From the NCBI GenBank assembly GCA_012934845.2, contig WNNJ02002393.1, positions 1 to 64,000 of the forward strand: a stretch of DNA of 64,000 nt, in the 5' to 3' direction. Position 1 is the stretch's first letter. Each line of letters starts with the position of its first letter. Source of the stretch: Pomphorhynchus laevis. Taxonomy: Eukaryota > Acanthocephala > Palaeacanthocephala > Echinorhynchida > Pomphorhynchidae. This document shows, piece by piece, positions 28,577-38,369 of the stretch. Under the pieces are notes generated by a model. It had not been told where the DNA came from. It did not search any database and saw only the letters and a program-made list of their open reading frames with translations. Both the position numbers and the translations under genes were made by a program.

Positions 28577-29729
28577 CAATCAACATGGATTTCGAAGGGA
28601 TCGCTCAACAATCACTAATCTCTTGATTGCCCAGAATAGCTGGGGTTCGTCAGTTGATAAGGGCTTTGATGTTGATATAGTATTTTTTGATTTTTCAAAA
28701 GCGTTTGATATGGTTCCACATGACATCTTGATTCAGAAAATGCGTGCTCTAAACATTGATCCACTTATTATTCGCTGGATAAAAGAATTTTTATCTAACA
28801 GATTCTATCAGGTTGTTGTAAATGGTTCTCTTTCTGATCCTTATCCGGTCAATGTTGGAGTTCCGCAGGGTTCGGTCCTCGGCCCATTGTTATTCTGTAT
28901 TTTCATTAATGACCTTCCTTCCATTTTGAACTCACACTCTCTTTTATATGCAGACGACCTAAAAATTTGGCAGGCTATCCGGTCAGATTCGGACACGGTG
29001 CTAGTTCAATCGGATATCGACAGCATTTCCAACTGGGCTTATATGAATGGTCTGTCACTGAATATATCAAAGTGTGCTTGTATGCGTTTACAATCACGCA
29101 GTCATAGTGTGTATCCAACTTATCATCTTGAGGATCAGAACATTAAAGTAGTAACTCGTCTTAGCGACCTTGGAATAGTAGTTGCGAATGATTTTTCGAC
29201 TAGTTGGAATACTGAGTTGGCTTGCTCGAAAGCAAATCGAATGGTTGGGATGATTCGTAGAACTTTTAGTGTGTTGAGTCCAGTTTCATTTAGAGCACTC
29301 GCCAACGCATTTGTGATCAGTCATCTTACCTATGCTTCACAATGTTCGTTCCCAAGAACAGTATACGAGAAAAGTAGAATTGAAAATGTGCTGCGCCGGG
29401 CAACAAAGCTGGTAAATTCAGTTAAAGCCTTACCTTATAATGAAAGGCTAAAAAAACTTGGTATGGTTTCTATAAGCGACCTTCGGTTTCGGCGAGATAT
29501 GTGTTCAACATGGGAAGCTTTACACAAGGGAAATCACGTCTTAAGAGAATTGATGACTGTTCGGAAAAGTCGGGCTTTGCGTGGACACAATTTTACTTTA
29601 GCCCATCGCCGAGTTATACGCTCTAAAACTGTACAATTTGGGCACCGAATCGTAGGTAAGTGGAACCGATTAAGTGAAGAAATTGTCAACTCAAGATCGG
29701 TTTCAGCATTCAAACATGAACTTTTTTGA
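28452..29729 (+). CDS. LINE-A ORF2 RT core to C-terminus
   Basis: A 425-codon frame. RT motifs: NYRPISLTCVF, then QHGFRRDRSTITNLL, motif A (FFDFSKAFDMV), motif B (GVPQGSVLGPLLFC) and motif C (LLYADDLKIW). The thumb region and the C-terminal LRGHNFTL...RIVGKWNRLSEE segment follow. The last 243 codons match the fragment at 14-745 almost exactly. Upstream, the endonuclease part is in another frame, so the copy needs at least one frame change and is not autonomous. Confidence 0.88.
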   Translation: MIHLQLKNYRPISLTCVFCRVLERIIYRILSDYLESNKLLCNNQHGFRRDRSTITNLLIAQNSWGSSVDKGFDVDIVFFDFSKAFDMVPHDILIQKMRALNIDPLIIRWIKEFLSNRFYQVVVNGSLSDPYPVNVGVPQGSVLGPLLFCIFINDLPSILNSHSLLYADDLKIWQAIRSDSDTVLVQSDIDSISNWAYMNGLSLNISKCACMRLQSRSHSVYPTYHLEDQNIKVVTRLSDLGIVVANDFSTSWNTELACSKANRMVGMIRRTFSVLSPVSFRALANAFVISHLTYASQCSFPRTVYEKSRIENVLRRATKLVNSVKALPYNERLKKLGMVSISDLRFRRDMCSTWEALHKGNHVLRELMTVRKSRALRGHNFTLAHRRVIRSKTVQFGHRIVGKWNRLSEEIVNSRSVSAFKHELF

Positions 29730-29811
29730 CTTTTGTTTGTGAGTCTTTTTTTTCTTTACTTTTTCTTTTTCTTTTTTAACAGTGCAACTGTGAGCTTTGC
29801 TCGTCTGTTTG

Positions 29812-29903
29812 TTTTTTTATATATATTTTTTATTATAAATATTATTACATTAATATAGGTTCCCGCAAATGGGCCTTAATTTACAATTTTAAAGAAAAAA
29901 AAA
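29812..29903 (+). mobile_element. 92-bp insertion with 15-bp target-site duplication in LINE-A 3' UTR
   Basis: The 15-bp string TTGCTCGTCTGTTTG lies at 29,797-29,811 and again at 29,904-29,918, exactly flanking the insert; copy 1 of LINE-A (near 820) has the uninterrupted sequence. The insert ends in an A-rich tail and includes GGTTCCCGCAAATGGGCCTT. A near match lies at 61,530-61,549 (GGTTCCCTCAAATGGGCCTT). It looks like the 3' end of a retroposon. Confidence 0.75.
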
Positions 29904-29935
29904 TTGCTCGTCTGTTTGTCGAAATAATAATAATA

Positions 29936-30479
29936 AGCTACTTCCTGTTAAGATCACGCTGTGATTAAAATATACGAAATATTATTATTGGTATCTACCA
30001 ACAAAAAAAACAAGGATTTTTCAATTAACCTTAATTGAAGAATCCTTGAAACGTTAATTCTTCAATTAATGTTTCGCCTTGCGGTTTCTTCAAAATTTTA
30101 AGTAATTTGAAACGAGTTTTTCACCGATTTATTCACCGTTGCCAATTGGACGAATCTAGAAACGAGCTGGTATTTTGCTCCGCACTACTTTAAATTTACA
30201 ATTGTGAGGTTAATTTCACCGTTAGCTAGTCTATTACGATGTTCGCTTTTAGCTTGTTCTAAATGAGTTATGTCCTCGATTGATAGATCGATACGAAGTA
30301 TAACAATTTATTCCTTACAAGATTGTACACATTTGAAATAATCAAGAAATCTTTTTGTTTTGATTGACAATTTTTTGAAAATTTTTTATATAGTTAGATT
30401 CATTTTTGACCCTGTCTGAATTTTCATATATTGAAAACCAAATCAAAACATATATTATAACAGGAACGAAGAAGAAAAT
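29936..30479. repeat. Non-coding stretch with dispersed repeat also found at 37,660-38,045
   Basis: The block 30,117-30,335 (from TTTTTCACCG to GATTGTACACAT) recurs at 37,845-38,045 in the same orientation with only scattered differences. The string TTTGACCCTGTCTGAATTTT near 30,406 recurs near 37,669. The order of the two blocks differs between sites. Read on the minus strand, the first block has a short coding-like run (RNKLLLRIDLSIEDITHLEQ), which may be an ORF1 remnant of an unidentified element. Otherwise nothing is recognised here. Confidence 0.6.
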
Positions 30480-30494
30480 ATCATTTATTTGATA

Positions 30495-30535
30495 AAAATG
30501 CTATATTTCGATAGCTCCTGCTATCATCATCAGGA
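30495..30535 (-). ncRNA. Hammerhead-like core of a PLE 3' region (degenerate)
   Basis: On the minus strand CTGATGA is followed by T, then GATAGC-AGGA-GCTATC as a perfect six-pair stem, then GAAA. This matches the CTGATGA-stem II-GAAA part of a hammerhead in conventional order, apart from the extra T. No convincing stem I, stem III or cleavage triplet was found, so this is probably a degenerate PLE ribozyme. Confidence 0.45.
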
Positions 30536-30584
30536 TTACAAAAAAATGTTTCAAAAAATGTTTCAAAATGTTTCTGAAACATTT

Positions 30585-31870
30585 CTTTTGTCAAGCCTAA
30601 AAAAGCGCGATCTAAGATCCCTGTTCCTGATCAAGAATCTTCCACATCGGAATGCAATGATGGCTATACCAGCTTTGAAGTTGGATGCGATTTCAAAGAT
30701 TGTGATGTATGGACACTTGTTCGTGTTAAAATATCCGACCACTCGGTGTATAAACATAAACATTTCACATGCGGTTTTTGTACATCAGTACGACTATTAC
30801 AGTTATCCTGCTCCTCTACTCCTGTATCACACAAGACCACTCAGACCAATGCTGTTTTAGATGTTTCCCTCACATCAACACCTGACTTCGCATCTTATAA
30901 TCCCATTATTGAACCTACTCTCTCACACACTCCTCGTTCAACTACGTACAAACTTCCATTAATCTTTCTCATTCTAACAATGCTAACGGTAAAGCTTTTC
31001 ATCTCGTACCTCCTCTTTCCTATTCATCCCCCAATCTAAATAAATCTAAAACTTCTTTATTCTCTTCACGTACTTCTTACTCGACCTCCCCCGTATCACT
31101 TCTCAATAATTTACATCCTTCCATCAAAATCATTTCCAGTAACATTTCCGATCAAGTGATTCAACACTCCATTCCTGTCACTCATGTCCCAACCTATCTT
31201 AATTCTCCTTACTCTACCTCCAACGTAACACTTCCAAATAATTTACATCCTTCATTAAAAATCATCTCCAGTCACATCTCTGATCAGCCGATTTAAAACC
31301 CCGCCCCTGTCACACTTGCTCCAACCAATATTAATTCTCTATTAAGCACCCCTGTCATTTCCACTTCTATCTGCTCATCTACCTCGACGCCTACCAGCTC
31401 TGTCCGTCTACCACTTCCACGAAATCGTTTCCTTCGCGCGATCGGTGTATAATCATATCAAACTTACAACTTTCCGAATATGCTTCTCCACAATCTCGCC
31501 TCGATGATGATGTATATGCTTTCAGGTCTATCCTAGCAACCATTCTTCCTGATGATAACCCATCACTCTTCAATAATATCGATCCTGTATCCTTTATTCG
31601 TTTAAACAAATCCACTAAATCCAATCATCTCAGTCCTCCACTCTTAAAAATCGTTTTCCGACATAGTTCACATGCCTCATCTGTACTCTCCCAACGTTTT
31701 AAACTTCTTACCACTTCATCTACTTGCCCTATCTTTCCTGATCGCTCCCCTTCTGATATTGCCCAGCTCAATTAGGTTCGCATTGAGAAACATCGACGTG
31801 AAACAAACGACAAGTCATCCATATCTTTAAGTCAAATCAACGGAAATTTTCAGGTTGTACACACAAGGCC
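30585..31870 (+). pseudogene. LINE-B ORF1 region (PHD-like zinc motif), broken
   Basis: A frame from about 30,590 encodes ECNDGYTSFEVGCDFKDCDV then HFTCGFCTSVRLL, a C...C...C-x2-C-like pattern similar to the PHD-type zinc motif of CR1-group ORF1 proteins. A Ser/Thr/Pro-rich segment follows, with a repeat of about 120 bp (NLHPS(I/L)KIISS occurs near 31,110 and 31,250). The C-terminal part (PPLLKIVFRHSSHASSVL, INGNFQVVHTRPKIRWRP) resembles the ORF1 end. Several frame changes and stops are present. Confidence 0.65.
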
Positions 31871-32088
31871 AAAAATTCGATGGCGTCCCATCTCTCCCCC
31901 TTGTCTTCTTCGCTAGTCGATCTCGCTCCTAAGCATACTTTTCGTCTTATTCTATTCAATACTCGCTCCATTCTTCAAATAGCTGATATGCTTCTCGATA
32001 TCTTCGATCAATTATCTATCGATATTCTCTGCATTACCCAGCGTCTCTTCGCAAAATCAATCCCCCTTTCAGTCCTTGCTCTTTTGAA

Positions 32089-34632
32089 TTGCTCACTTGT
32101 CGTTATTCTAACCCGATCACTCTAGATCTCGCCATTGTATACCGTCCTGGTTCATCAGCTCCTACAGCCTTATTTTTTACCGAACTCGCTGACCTCCTTT
32201 CTCATTGTTCTTTGTCCTCAATCCCTTCACTCGTTCTAGGCGACTTCAATATCCGCCTAGACCGCCCCTCTTCCACAGATTCCATCCGCTTCATCAACAT
32301 TCTATCCAACTACAATTACAAACTAATCTCCACTGCCCCCACACATATACTTGGCGGGGCACTCGACATCATCGCTGTCCCCGATCATTTTGCTGCCCAC
32401 ACCTCACTGTCCATCTCTGATCCTGGTCTATCCGATCACTTTCTTATCACCATTGATCTCGCTCGCAACCACACCCCTCCTCACACACCTACAATCCTAC
32501 GTCGCCCTTGGAGAAATCTTGACCTTTCCCTTCTCCGCTCTGCCTTACTCAAATCGTCTCTATCATTACCCACAATAACATATTCATCTCCTCACGATCT
32601 CGCCTTTCTTTTCAACTCTGAACTCACATCCACTCTCGATATTCTCTTGCCCATCAAGTCTCACCCACACAGTCGCTTGCACCGCGCCCCATGGTTTGAC
32701 ATCCAATGCCTACTCTCAAAGCGTCGACTCCGCCATGCTTTTCGAGTCTATCACCGCTCTCTCAGACGCGATTTCCGCTCGATCACTCCGTCTTTCCGTG
32801 ATTCCTATCTTGCTCTTCGCCGGTCTCATCTCAACCTACTACGTACCAAATGCAACTCCTTCTGGCAGCATAAAATAATCACTTCATTCAACTCTAAGAC
32901 TCTCTGGCATACTTTTAACTCAATCCTGGCTCGTTCCTCTACGCCTTGCAACATCAATGCTAATGATTATTCGTCATTTCTCCAGACTAAAGTATCCACG
33001 CTGCTCTCTCACACCCCGGTCTCCATCCTATCCCACTCTGCCCAGTCTACTCTCATCCTTCCCGAACTCTTTCATCTTCTCCCTGTATCACCTACAGAAG
33101 TATCATCTGTCCTCATGTCCTTGCCCAACAAAACCTCACCTGCCGATCCCCTGCCTACCCACATATTAAAATCTATATGCTCATCGATATCCCCATTTCT
33201 CACAACCTTGTTTAACTCGTCCATCCGCAGTCGTATCTTCCCTTCACACTGGAAATCCGCAATCGTTCGTCCCCTCCTTAAGAAACAATCGCTCGACCCC
33301 TCCCTTCCTTCCAGCTATCGCCCCATTTCACTACTCCCTACTCTTTCTAAGCTCTTAGAACGCCTCATCTTAATACAAATCAACGCTTATCTCTCCTCAT
33401 CCAATCTGTACCCTCCTTTCCAATCCGCTTTCCGCTCTAATCACTCGACAGAAATCGCATGCATAAAAGTGTACAACGACTTACTCATTTCTCGAGACAA
33501 GGCTCTATATAGTGTTCTCATCTCCCTGGACCTCTCCTCCGCATTCGACATTGTCGACCACTCCGTCCTCCTTTCTCGCCTTCGTTATGATTACGGCTTT
33601 TCTTCCTCCTCCGTAGCTTGGTTCGCCTCATATCTATCCGACCGTTCCTTTCGCGTCTGTTCTAATTCATCATCCTCCCCTCCCATCCCTATTTTTTGCG
33701 GGGTTCCACAAGGTTCAGTCCTAGGTCCCCTGCTTTTCTCTCTTTTGCTTGGCGATCTCTCTCCATTTATCAAACCTTACTCCTTTAACGTCATGCAATA
33801 CGCCGATGACATTCTAATCTATGCTCATGCACCCGCACATCGCATACACGATATCGCCATTTCTGCCTCCAACTGTCTCTCTTCTATCTACAAGCGTCTC
33901 TCCAATCTCCATCTCGTTCTAAACGCCGAAAAGTCCAAAATAATGTGGATCCTTCCCCGTAAACCAAGCATATCTCCTCCCATTGTATCTTTTGCCTCAT
34001 CGATCATCCCTGTAGTCCACAATCTCACTTTCTTAGGCTTCCATTTCGATGATCACCTTTCCCTTAAACCCTTCGTCCGTGACAAGGTCTGCTCGTCTAA
34101 CTTAATTCTTCGTGACATCCGCCGTATCCGCCCCCTTATCGACTTCCGTTCTTGTATGTCTCTTCTTTCATCGCTTCTTTTCCCTAAAATCGATTACTGC
34201 CTTAGCCTTTTCGCCAATTCTCCAAAATCCATCATTCTACCCCTACAACGAATAATCAACACCGCCGTTCGAGTGCTCTTTCGCCTCCGTCGCTTCGACC
34301 ACACATCCACATATTTTGCCCAACTCTCCTGGCCCACCATCCACATCCGCATCAAACTCCGCCTTCTTCTCATTACTTTTCGTCTCATCGCTGTCGGCTC
34401 CCCATCGTTCATCAACCTTCCTTTCTTAGACGATACTCGCCCCACCTCGCTATCGCTTCGTTCCTGTCATACCCTCTTACTCCACGTTCCTAATTACTCC
34501 AACAACTACGGTCTCCGATCCTTCCTCGTCGCCGCCTCACTCGCCTGGAATCAACTCCCTCTCGACGTCCGCCGCGCTCCCTCTTTTATCACATTCAAAC
34601 ACCTCCTCCGTTCACACCTTCTCGACGCCTGA
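32089..34632 (+). CDS. LINE-B ORF2: partial endonuclease + RT
   Basis: An 847-codon open frame. The N-terminal part holds the second half of an APE endonuclease (LAIVYRPGSSAP, LGDFNIRLDRP, ALDIIAVPD, PGLSDHFLITIDL). The first endonuclease motifs (N and E) are missing through a small deletion and frame change near 32,050-32,100 (upstream frame 31,880-32,125 has RLILFNTRSILQIADML). The RT has SSYRPISLLPTLSKLLERL, then FRSNHSTEIACIKVYNDLL, motif A (SLDLSSAFDIVDH), motif B (GVPQGSVLGPLLFS) and motif C (MQYADDILIYAH). The RT is uninterrupted. The frame has no convincing ATG at its start. Confidence 0.87.
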   Translation: MLTCRYSNPITLDLAIVYRPGSSAPTALFFTELADLLSHCSLSSIPSLVLGDFNIRLDRPSSTDSIRFINILSNYNYKLISTAPTHILGGALDIIAVPDHFAAHTSLSISDPGLSDHFLITIDLARNHTPPHTPTILRRPWRNLDLSLLRSALLKSSLSLPTITYSSPHDLAFLFNSELTSTLDILLPIKSHPHSRLHRAPWFDIQCLLSKRRLRHAFRVYHRSLRRDFRSITPSFRDSYLALRRSHLNLLRTKCNSFWQHKIITSFNSKTLWHTFNSILARSSTPCNINANDYSSFLQTKVSTLLSHTPVSILSHSAQSTLILPELFHLLPVSPTEVSSVLMSLPNKTSPADPLPTHILKSICSSISPFLTTLFNSSIRSRIFPSHWKSAIVRPLLKKQSLDPSLPSSYRPISLLPTLSKLLERLILIQINAYLSSSNLYPPFQSAFRSNHSTEIACIKVYNDLLISRDKALYSVLISLDLSSAFDIVDHSVLLSRLRYDYGFSSSSVAWFASYLSDRSFRVCSNSSSSPPIPIFCGVPQGSVLGPLLFSLLLGDLSPFIKPYSFNVMQYADDILIYAHAPAHRIHDIAISASNCLSSIYKRLSNLHLVLNAEKSKIMWILPRKPSISPPIVSFASSIIPVVHNLTFLGFHFDDHLSLKPFVRDKVCSSNLILRDIRRIRPLIDFRSCMSLLSSLLFPKIDYCLSLFANSPKSIILPLQRIINTAVRVLFRLRRFDHTSTYFAQLSWPTIHIRIKLRLLLITFRLIAVGSPSFINLPFLDDTRPTSLSLRSCHTLLLHVPNYSNNYGLRSFLVAASLAWNQLPLDVRRAPSFITFKHLLRSHLLDA

Positions 34633-34664
34633 TTCACAGTTTTGTTTTTGTTGTGGTCATGTAA

Positions 34665-34680
34665 GCGTGCGCTGGCACGC
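34665..34680 (+). ncRNA. LINE-B 3'-terminal hairpin
   Basis: GCGTGC-GCTG-GCACGC folds into a six-pair stem-loop about 20 nt before the 3' end. LINE-C has the equivalent GCGTAC-AGCTT-GTACGC at 37,510-37,526 and GCGTGC-AGCTT-GTACGC at 53,165-53,181. The fifth pair is G-C, A-U and G-U respectively, so pairing is preserved. Such 3' stem-loops are recognised by the RT in L2/CR1-like elements. Confidence 0.65.
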
Positions 34681-34715
34681 ATTTGCCACGTTAAAATAAA
34701 TCTTTTTTTTATTAC

Positions 34716-37555
34716 CGAATCCTGGCACTCTGACTCCCACGATCTTGCTATTCGTCGTATATGTCGCCCTGGTTGTTCTCTAGTTGAATCAGCTCGTCAA
34801 ATTACATCTCATACATCTACTGCGTCTAACCTTGGCGGTATTGTTGCCATTGCTCGTCACCCAATGTCTTTACGTAAAATCAACGTTAACATCCGTTACA
34901 CTTCGTTCGAATTACTCATATGCAGATCATCAACGCCTTTCCCTCTGGAACTTGTGATTGTATACCGTCCAGGTTCAGTTGCCCCATCACGTATCTTCTT
35001 TAACGACCTTGCAGATCTAATGTCTCACTGTTCATTGTCTTATACTTCTTCTTTTGTTCTCGGTGACTTTAACATTCGTCTTGATCGCCCGGCTGACTCT
35101 GCTTGTCACTCTTACTCTTACTCGTCCCTATCCTCATTCTCCGCCTGCACCAATATCCACACCAAGTCGACCCTGGAAACTTCTCGATTTCCCTATTCTC
35201 TGCACAGCCTTAATCAATTCTTCACTCTTTTCACTTCCTCTTAACTATCTCTCTCCCAATGATCTCTGCATTCTGTATGATTCTGAACTTATGTCTATCA
35301 TCAATAAACTTCTGCCTAGTCGACTCCGACGCTCTCAGCGCTTGCGCCATGCTCCCTGGTTCGATTCTGACTGTAGTCTTTCTAAGCGTCGACTCCGTCA
35401 CTCTTTTCTTGTGTATAAAAAAAACGATTTATTTTAATGTGGCAAATGCGTGCCAGCGCACGCATACATGACAACAACAAAACAAGACTGTGAATCAGGT
35501 GTCGAAAAGGTGTGAACGGAGGAGGTGTTTGAATGTGATAAAGGAGGGAGCGCGGCGGACGTCGAGAGGGAGTTGATTCCAGGCGAGTGAGGCGACGACG
35601 AGGAAGGATCGGAGTAATCCATCTTCCTCGACGATCGGATTATACCGATCGTCGAGGAAGGATCGGTATATTCGCTTTCTTAAACGTTTTCCCAACTCAC
35701 TCACTCCGAATCTCCGTGATTCCTACTTTTCTCTACGCCGTTCACATCTTATTATTATACGTACTAAACGTACTATCTTTTGGCGAAATCAACTCGAGTC
35801 ATCTTCCAACTCTAAATCTCATTGGAAAATCTTAAACTCAATTCTTTCACGATCATCTACTTCTTGTAATATAAATCCTTATGAATTGTCTTCTTATCTT
35901 CAAACTAAGCTATCTAATTTACTTTCCCTACTACCCGTAGCCCCCTTGTACCCACTCTTCTCTTTAAATACTTCCCTCCCAGAACTATTCCACCTTCTTT
36001 CCGTTTCGTCTGATGAAGTTTCTTCGGTTCTGATGTCATTACCTAATAAAACCTCTGCTTCTGACCCAATTCCCACTCACTTGCTTAAAAATATCTGCTC
36101 CTCTATCTTACCCTTCCTTACCACATTGTTCAACTCGTCCATCCGTAGCCGTACATTTCCTTCCATCCGGAAATGCGCCACTGTTCGTCCTCTCATCAGA
36201 AAGCAATATCTCGACTCTTCACTACCATCTTCGTACCGTCCTATTTCACTTCTTCCAACTCTCTCTAAATTCCTTAGGCGTCTCGTTCTTAAGCAAGTTA
36301 ACATATATCTCTTTTCCTTTAACTTATTTCATCCTTTCCAAGCCGCTTTTCGCTCTAATTACTCTACCGAAATTGCATGTCTTAAAGTTTACAACGACTT
36401 ACTCATATCGCGCGATCATAAATTATGTAGTGTCATAGTTTCTCTTGATCTATCGTCTGCTTTTGACATCGTCGATCACTCGATTCTTCTCCATCGCCTT
36501 CGTCATGATTATGGCTTCTCTTTACCCACTGTATCATGGTTTTCTTCATATCTATCAAACCGTACATTTCGCGTCTATTCTAACTCTTCTCTCTCATCCT
36601 TCGTCCATTCCGTCCGGTGTTCCACAAGGCTCCGTATTAGGCCCTATACTTTTCTCTCTTCTTCTTGGTGATTTGTCTTCGATTTCTCATAAATTTAACT
36701 TTCATGTTATGCAATATGCTGATGGCATTCTCATCTATGCTCATGCACATGTTTGTCGTATTCACGATCTTGGTGTTTCCGCTTCGGACTGTCTTGTCTT
36801 AATTTCCAATCATCTTTCTTCCCTTCGCCTTTCTCTGAATCCTGATAAATCCAAAATTATGTGGATCCTACCTCGACGCCTCGGCTTCGAACCTCCCTCC
36901 GTATCATTAAATTCTACAATTCTTCCTATCGTTGATAATCTCGTTTTCCTAGGCTTCCATTTTGACAACCGACTTTCACTTAAACCTTTCGTTAAAGATA
37001 AAGTACGCTCATCTACCTTGATACTCCGCAACCTCCGTCAAGTTCGTAAATTGATCGATCTCCTTTCTTGTATGACTTTCATATCTTCTCTCCTTTTTTC
37101 TAGACTCGATTATTGTCTTAGTCTATTTTCCAACTCACCTAAATCCACTTTTCTTCCCCTACAACGCATCATCAACGCAGCCGTCCGAATTATCTTCCGT
37201 CCTCGTCGTTTTGATCATACATCCTACCATCTTGCTTCTCTCGATTTGCCTACAATTTATTGTCGTGTTCAAATTCGTCTTCTTATCGTTGCTTTCCGCC
37301 TTGTAACTTTTCATACCCCTTCATTTCTCAATCTTCCTGTTCTTGATAATTCTCGTCCTGTTTACTGTTTCTTGCGTTCCTGTAATTCCCTTCTTTTACA
37401 TGTCCCAAACTACTCTACTTCCTTCAAACTCCGCTCCTTCATTGTGACTGATCCTCTATCGTGGAACCATCTGCCCTTGACTTTTTCATTTTTGTTTGTG
37501 GACTTGTAAGCGTACAGCTTGTACGCATTTGCCACATTAAATAAATTTGTATTAT
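34716..37555 (+). pseudogene. LINE-C copy 1 (sister of LINE-B): endonuclease + RT, broken and interrupted
   Basis: The frame 34,642-35,244 carries ITESWHSDSHD, LGGIVAIARHPMSL, LELVIVYRPGSVAP and LGDFNIRLDRPAD of the endonuclease. RLRHAPWFDSDCSLSKRRLR follows near 35,330-35,400. After the inserted LINE-B fragment (35,412-35,665) the frames 35,886-36,671 and 36,445-37,509 carry SSYRPISLLPTLSK, SLDLSSAFDIVDHS, GVPQGSVLGPILFS and MQYADGILIYAH. The last replaces the usual catalytic ADD with ADG. There is a deletion around 35,100 and at least two frameshifts. The 3' end has the hairpin and TTAAATAAAT. Confidence 0.83.
35412..35665 (-). mobile_element. LINE-B 3' fragment inserted antisense in LINE-C, with 5' inversion
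   Basis: On the minus strand 35,614-35,414 is the LINE-B terminus (LRSFLVVASLAWNQLPLDVR, the 3' hairpin and TTAAAATAAAT). Its 5' end runs into an inverted copy of its own sequence: ATCTTCCTCGACGATCGG and CCGATCGTCGAGGAAGGAT flank ATTATA at about 35,620-35,662. That is the pattern of a 5' inversion (twin priming). The interrupted LINE-C sequence (TATAAACGCTTTCTTAAACG in copy 2) resumes at 35,665. Confidence 0.7.
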
Positions 37556-37589
37556 TATTATTCTTCTTCGTTCCTGTAATAATATATAT

Positions 37590-38045
37590 TTGAAATGGAA
37601 GAAGATTGTGGGTTTAGTATTTATTATCTAATCAAAACAGTTGATGGGCACGCAATGTTGATTAATTTTTGACCCTGTCTGAATTTTCATATATTGAGAA
37701 CCTAATCAAAACAGTTGATGGTCACGAAATGTTGACGATATATGACACCTAGAGAGAATTTGATGCTTTTATGGTCGGCTTACGATGTACCGTTACTTCT
37801 TTGGTAATTTTGTCGCGGAAACAATTTCGCTGGTCACCGAGTTTTTCACCGTTGCCAATTGAACGAATCCAGAAACGTGCTGGTATTTTGCTCCGCACTA
37901 CTTTAAATTCACAATTGTGAGGTTAATTTAACCGTTAGCCAGTCTATTACGATGTTCGCTTTTAGCTTGTTCCAAATGAGTTATGTCCTCGATTGACAGA
38001 TCGATACGAAGTAACAATTTATTCCTTACAAGATTGTACACATAA
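37590..38045. repeat. Dispersed repeat, second site
   Basis: Contains CTAATCAAAACAGTTGATGG twice (near 37,628 and 37,703) with TTTGACCCTGTCTGAATTTT between them, then the block 37,845-38,045, which is nearly the same as 30,117-30,335. The minus-strand run RNKLLLRIDLSIEDITHLEQ is preserved here and ends at a TAA. The source element is not recognised. Confidence 0.6.
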
Positions 38046-38120
38046 TTGATAACAAAAAATAATTTATTTAAGTCTGATTTAAATAAAAATAATCTACTAA
38101 AATAAAATCCTCAATCAAAG

Positions 38121-38369
38121 TTAGTCGTCATCTTCATCACCGCCATTGCCATTAATTGTAAGCTGTTCATAAATATGGCTGACATCCTTCCACTGCTTTC
38201 CTTTATTAATTCGATCAAATATACGATGTGATACATTATCTAATGCACGCTCAGCAATAAAGCATCCACCAACAACGGCAAGCACTAGAGTGGATGTCCT
38301 TTTTAGTATAAGATCATATGCTAATTTATTAATGAAATTAACGGCACCGCGTATTCCGGGATATGACAT
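38121..38369 (-). CDS. UQCR10: Cytochrome b-c1 complex subunit 9 (UQCR10/QCR9-like), host gene
   Basis: An 82-codon frame. LILKRTSTLVLAVVGGCFIAERALDN and then FDRINKGKQWKDVSHIYEQL match the family core (LF-RRTST-AL-I--G--FFERA-D ... I---IN-GKLWK-IKHKYE). The protein is a small single-pass inner-membrane subunit of respiratory complex III. The predicted membrane helix is residues about 28-44, preceded by an amphipathic N-terminal stretch. The family is usually 55-65 residues; this one has about 15 extra N-terminal residues and an acidic tail, NGNGGDEDDD. The ATG at 38,369 is immediately preceded on the minus strand by TTAATTTTCAG, a good 3' splice site, so a 5' UTR intron or spliced-leader addition just before the start is likely. 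A minus-strand AATAAA lies about 50 bp after the stop. The frame is intact and sits between LINE debris. Confidence 0.85.
   Translation of the reverse strand: MSYPGIRGAVNFINKLAYDLILKRTSTLVLAVVGGCFIAERALDNVSHRIFDRINKGKQWKDVSHIYEQLTINGNGGDEDDD

Larger units (their letters stand above)
26460..29935 (+). mobile_element. LINE-A copy 2 (CR1/L2-like), nearly complete
   Basis: The element contains the end of ORF1 (to 26,839), ORF2 with apurinic-type endonuclease and RT (about 26,950-29,729), and a 3' UTR ending at GTTTGTCGAAATAA plus (TAA)n at about 29,935. The 5' end is truncated within ORF1. A 92-bp insertion interrupts the 3' UTR (29,812-29,903). Confidence 0.88.
30560..34715 (+). mobile_element. 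LINE-B copy 1 (CR1/L2-like), longest copy
   Basis: An ORF1-like region (about 30,585-31,870) precedes an ORF2 with partial endonuclease and complete RT (32,089-34,632). A 3' UTR of about 80 bp with a terminal hairpin ends at GTTAAAATAAAT. Base composition is markedly pyrimidine-rich on the coding strand compared with LINE-A. Other copies lie at 9,321-10,296, 35,412-35,665, 39,205-40,095 and 47,108-48,517. Confidence 0.85.

Noticed and set aside
34194-34445. Arginine-rich minus-strand ORFs (also near 39,584 and 48,004)
   Set aside because: They recur at the same place in each LINE-B copy and are the antisense of its pyrimidine-rich coding strand.
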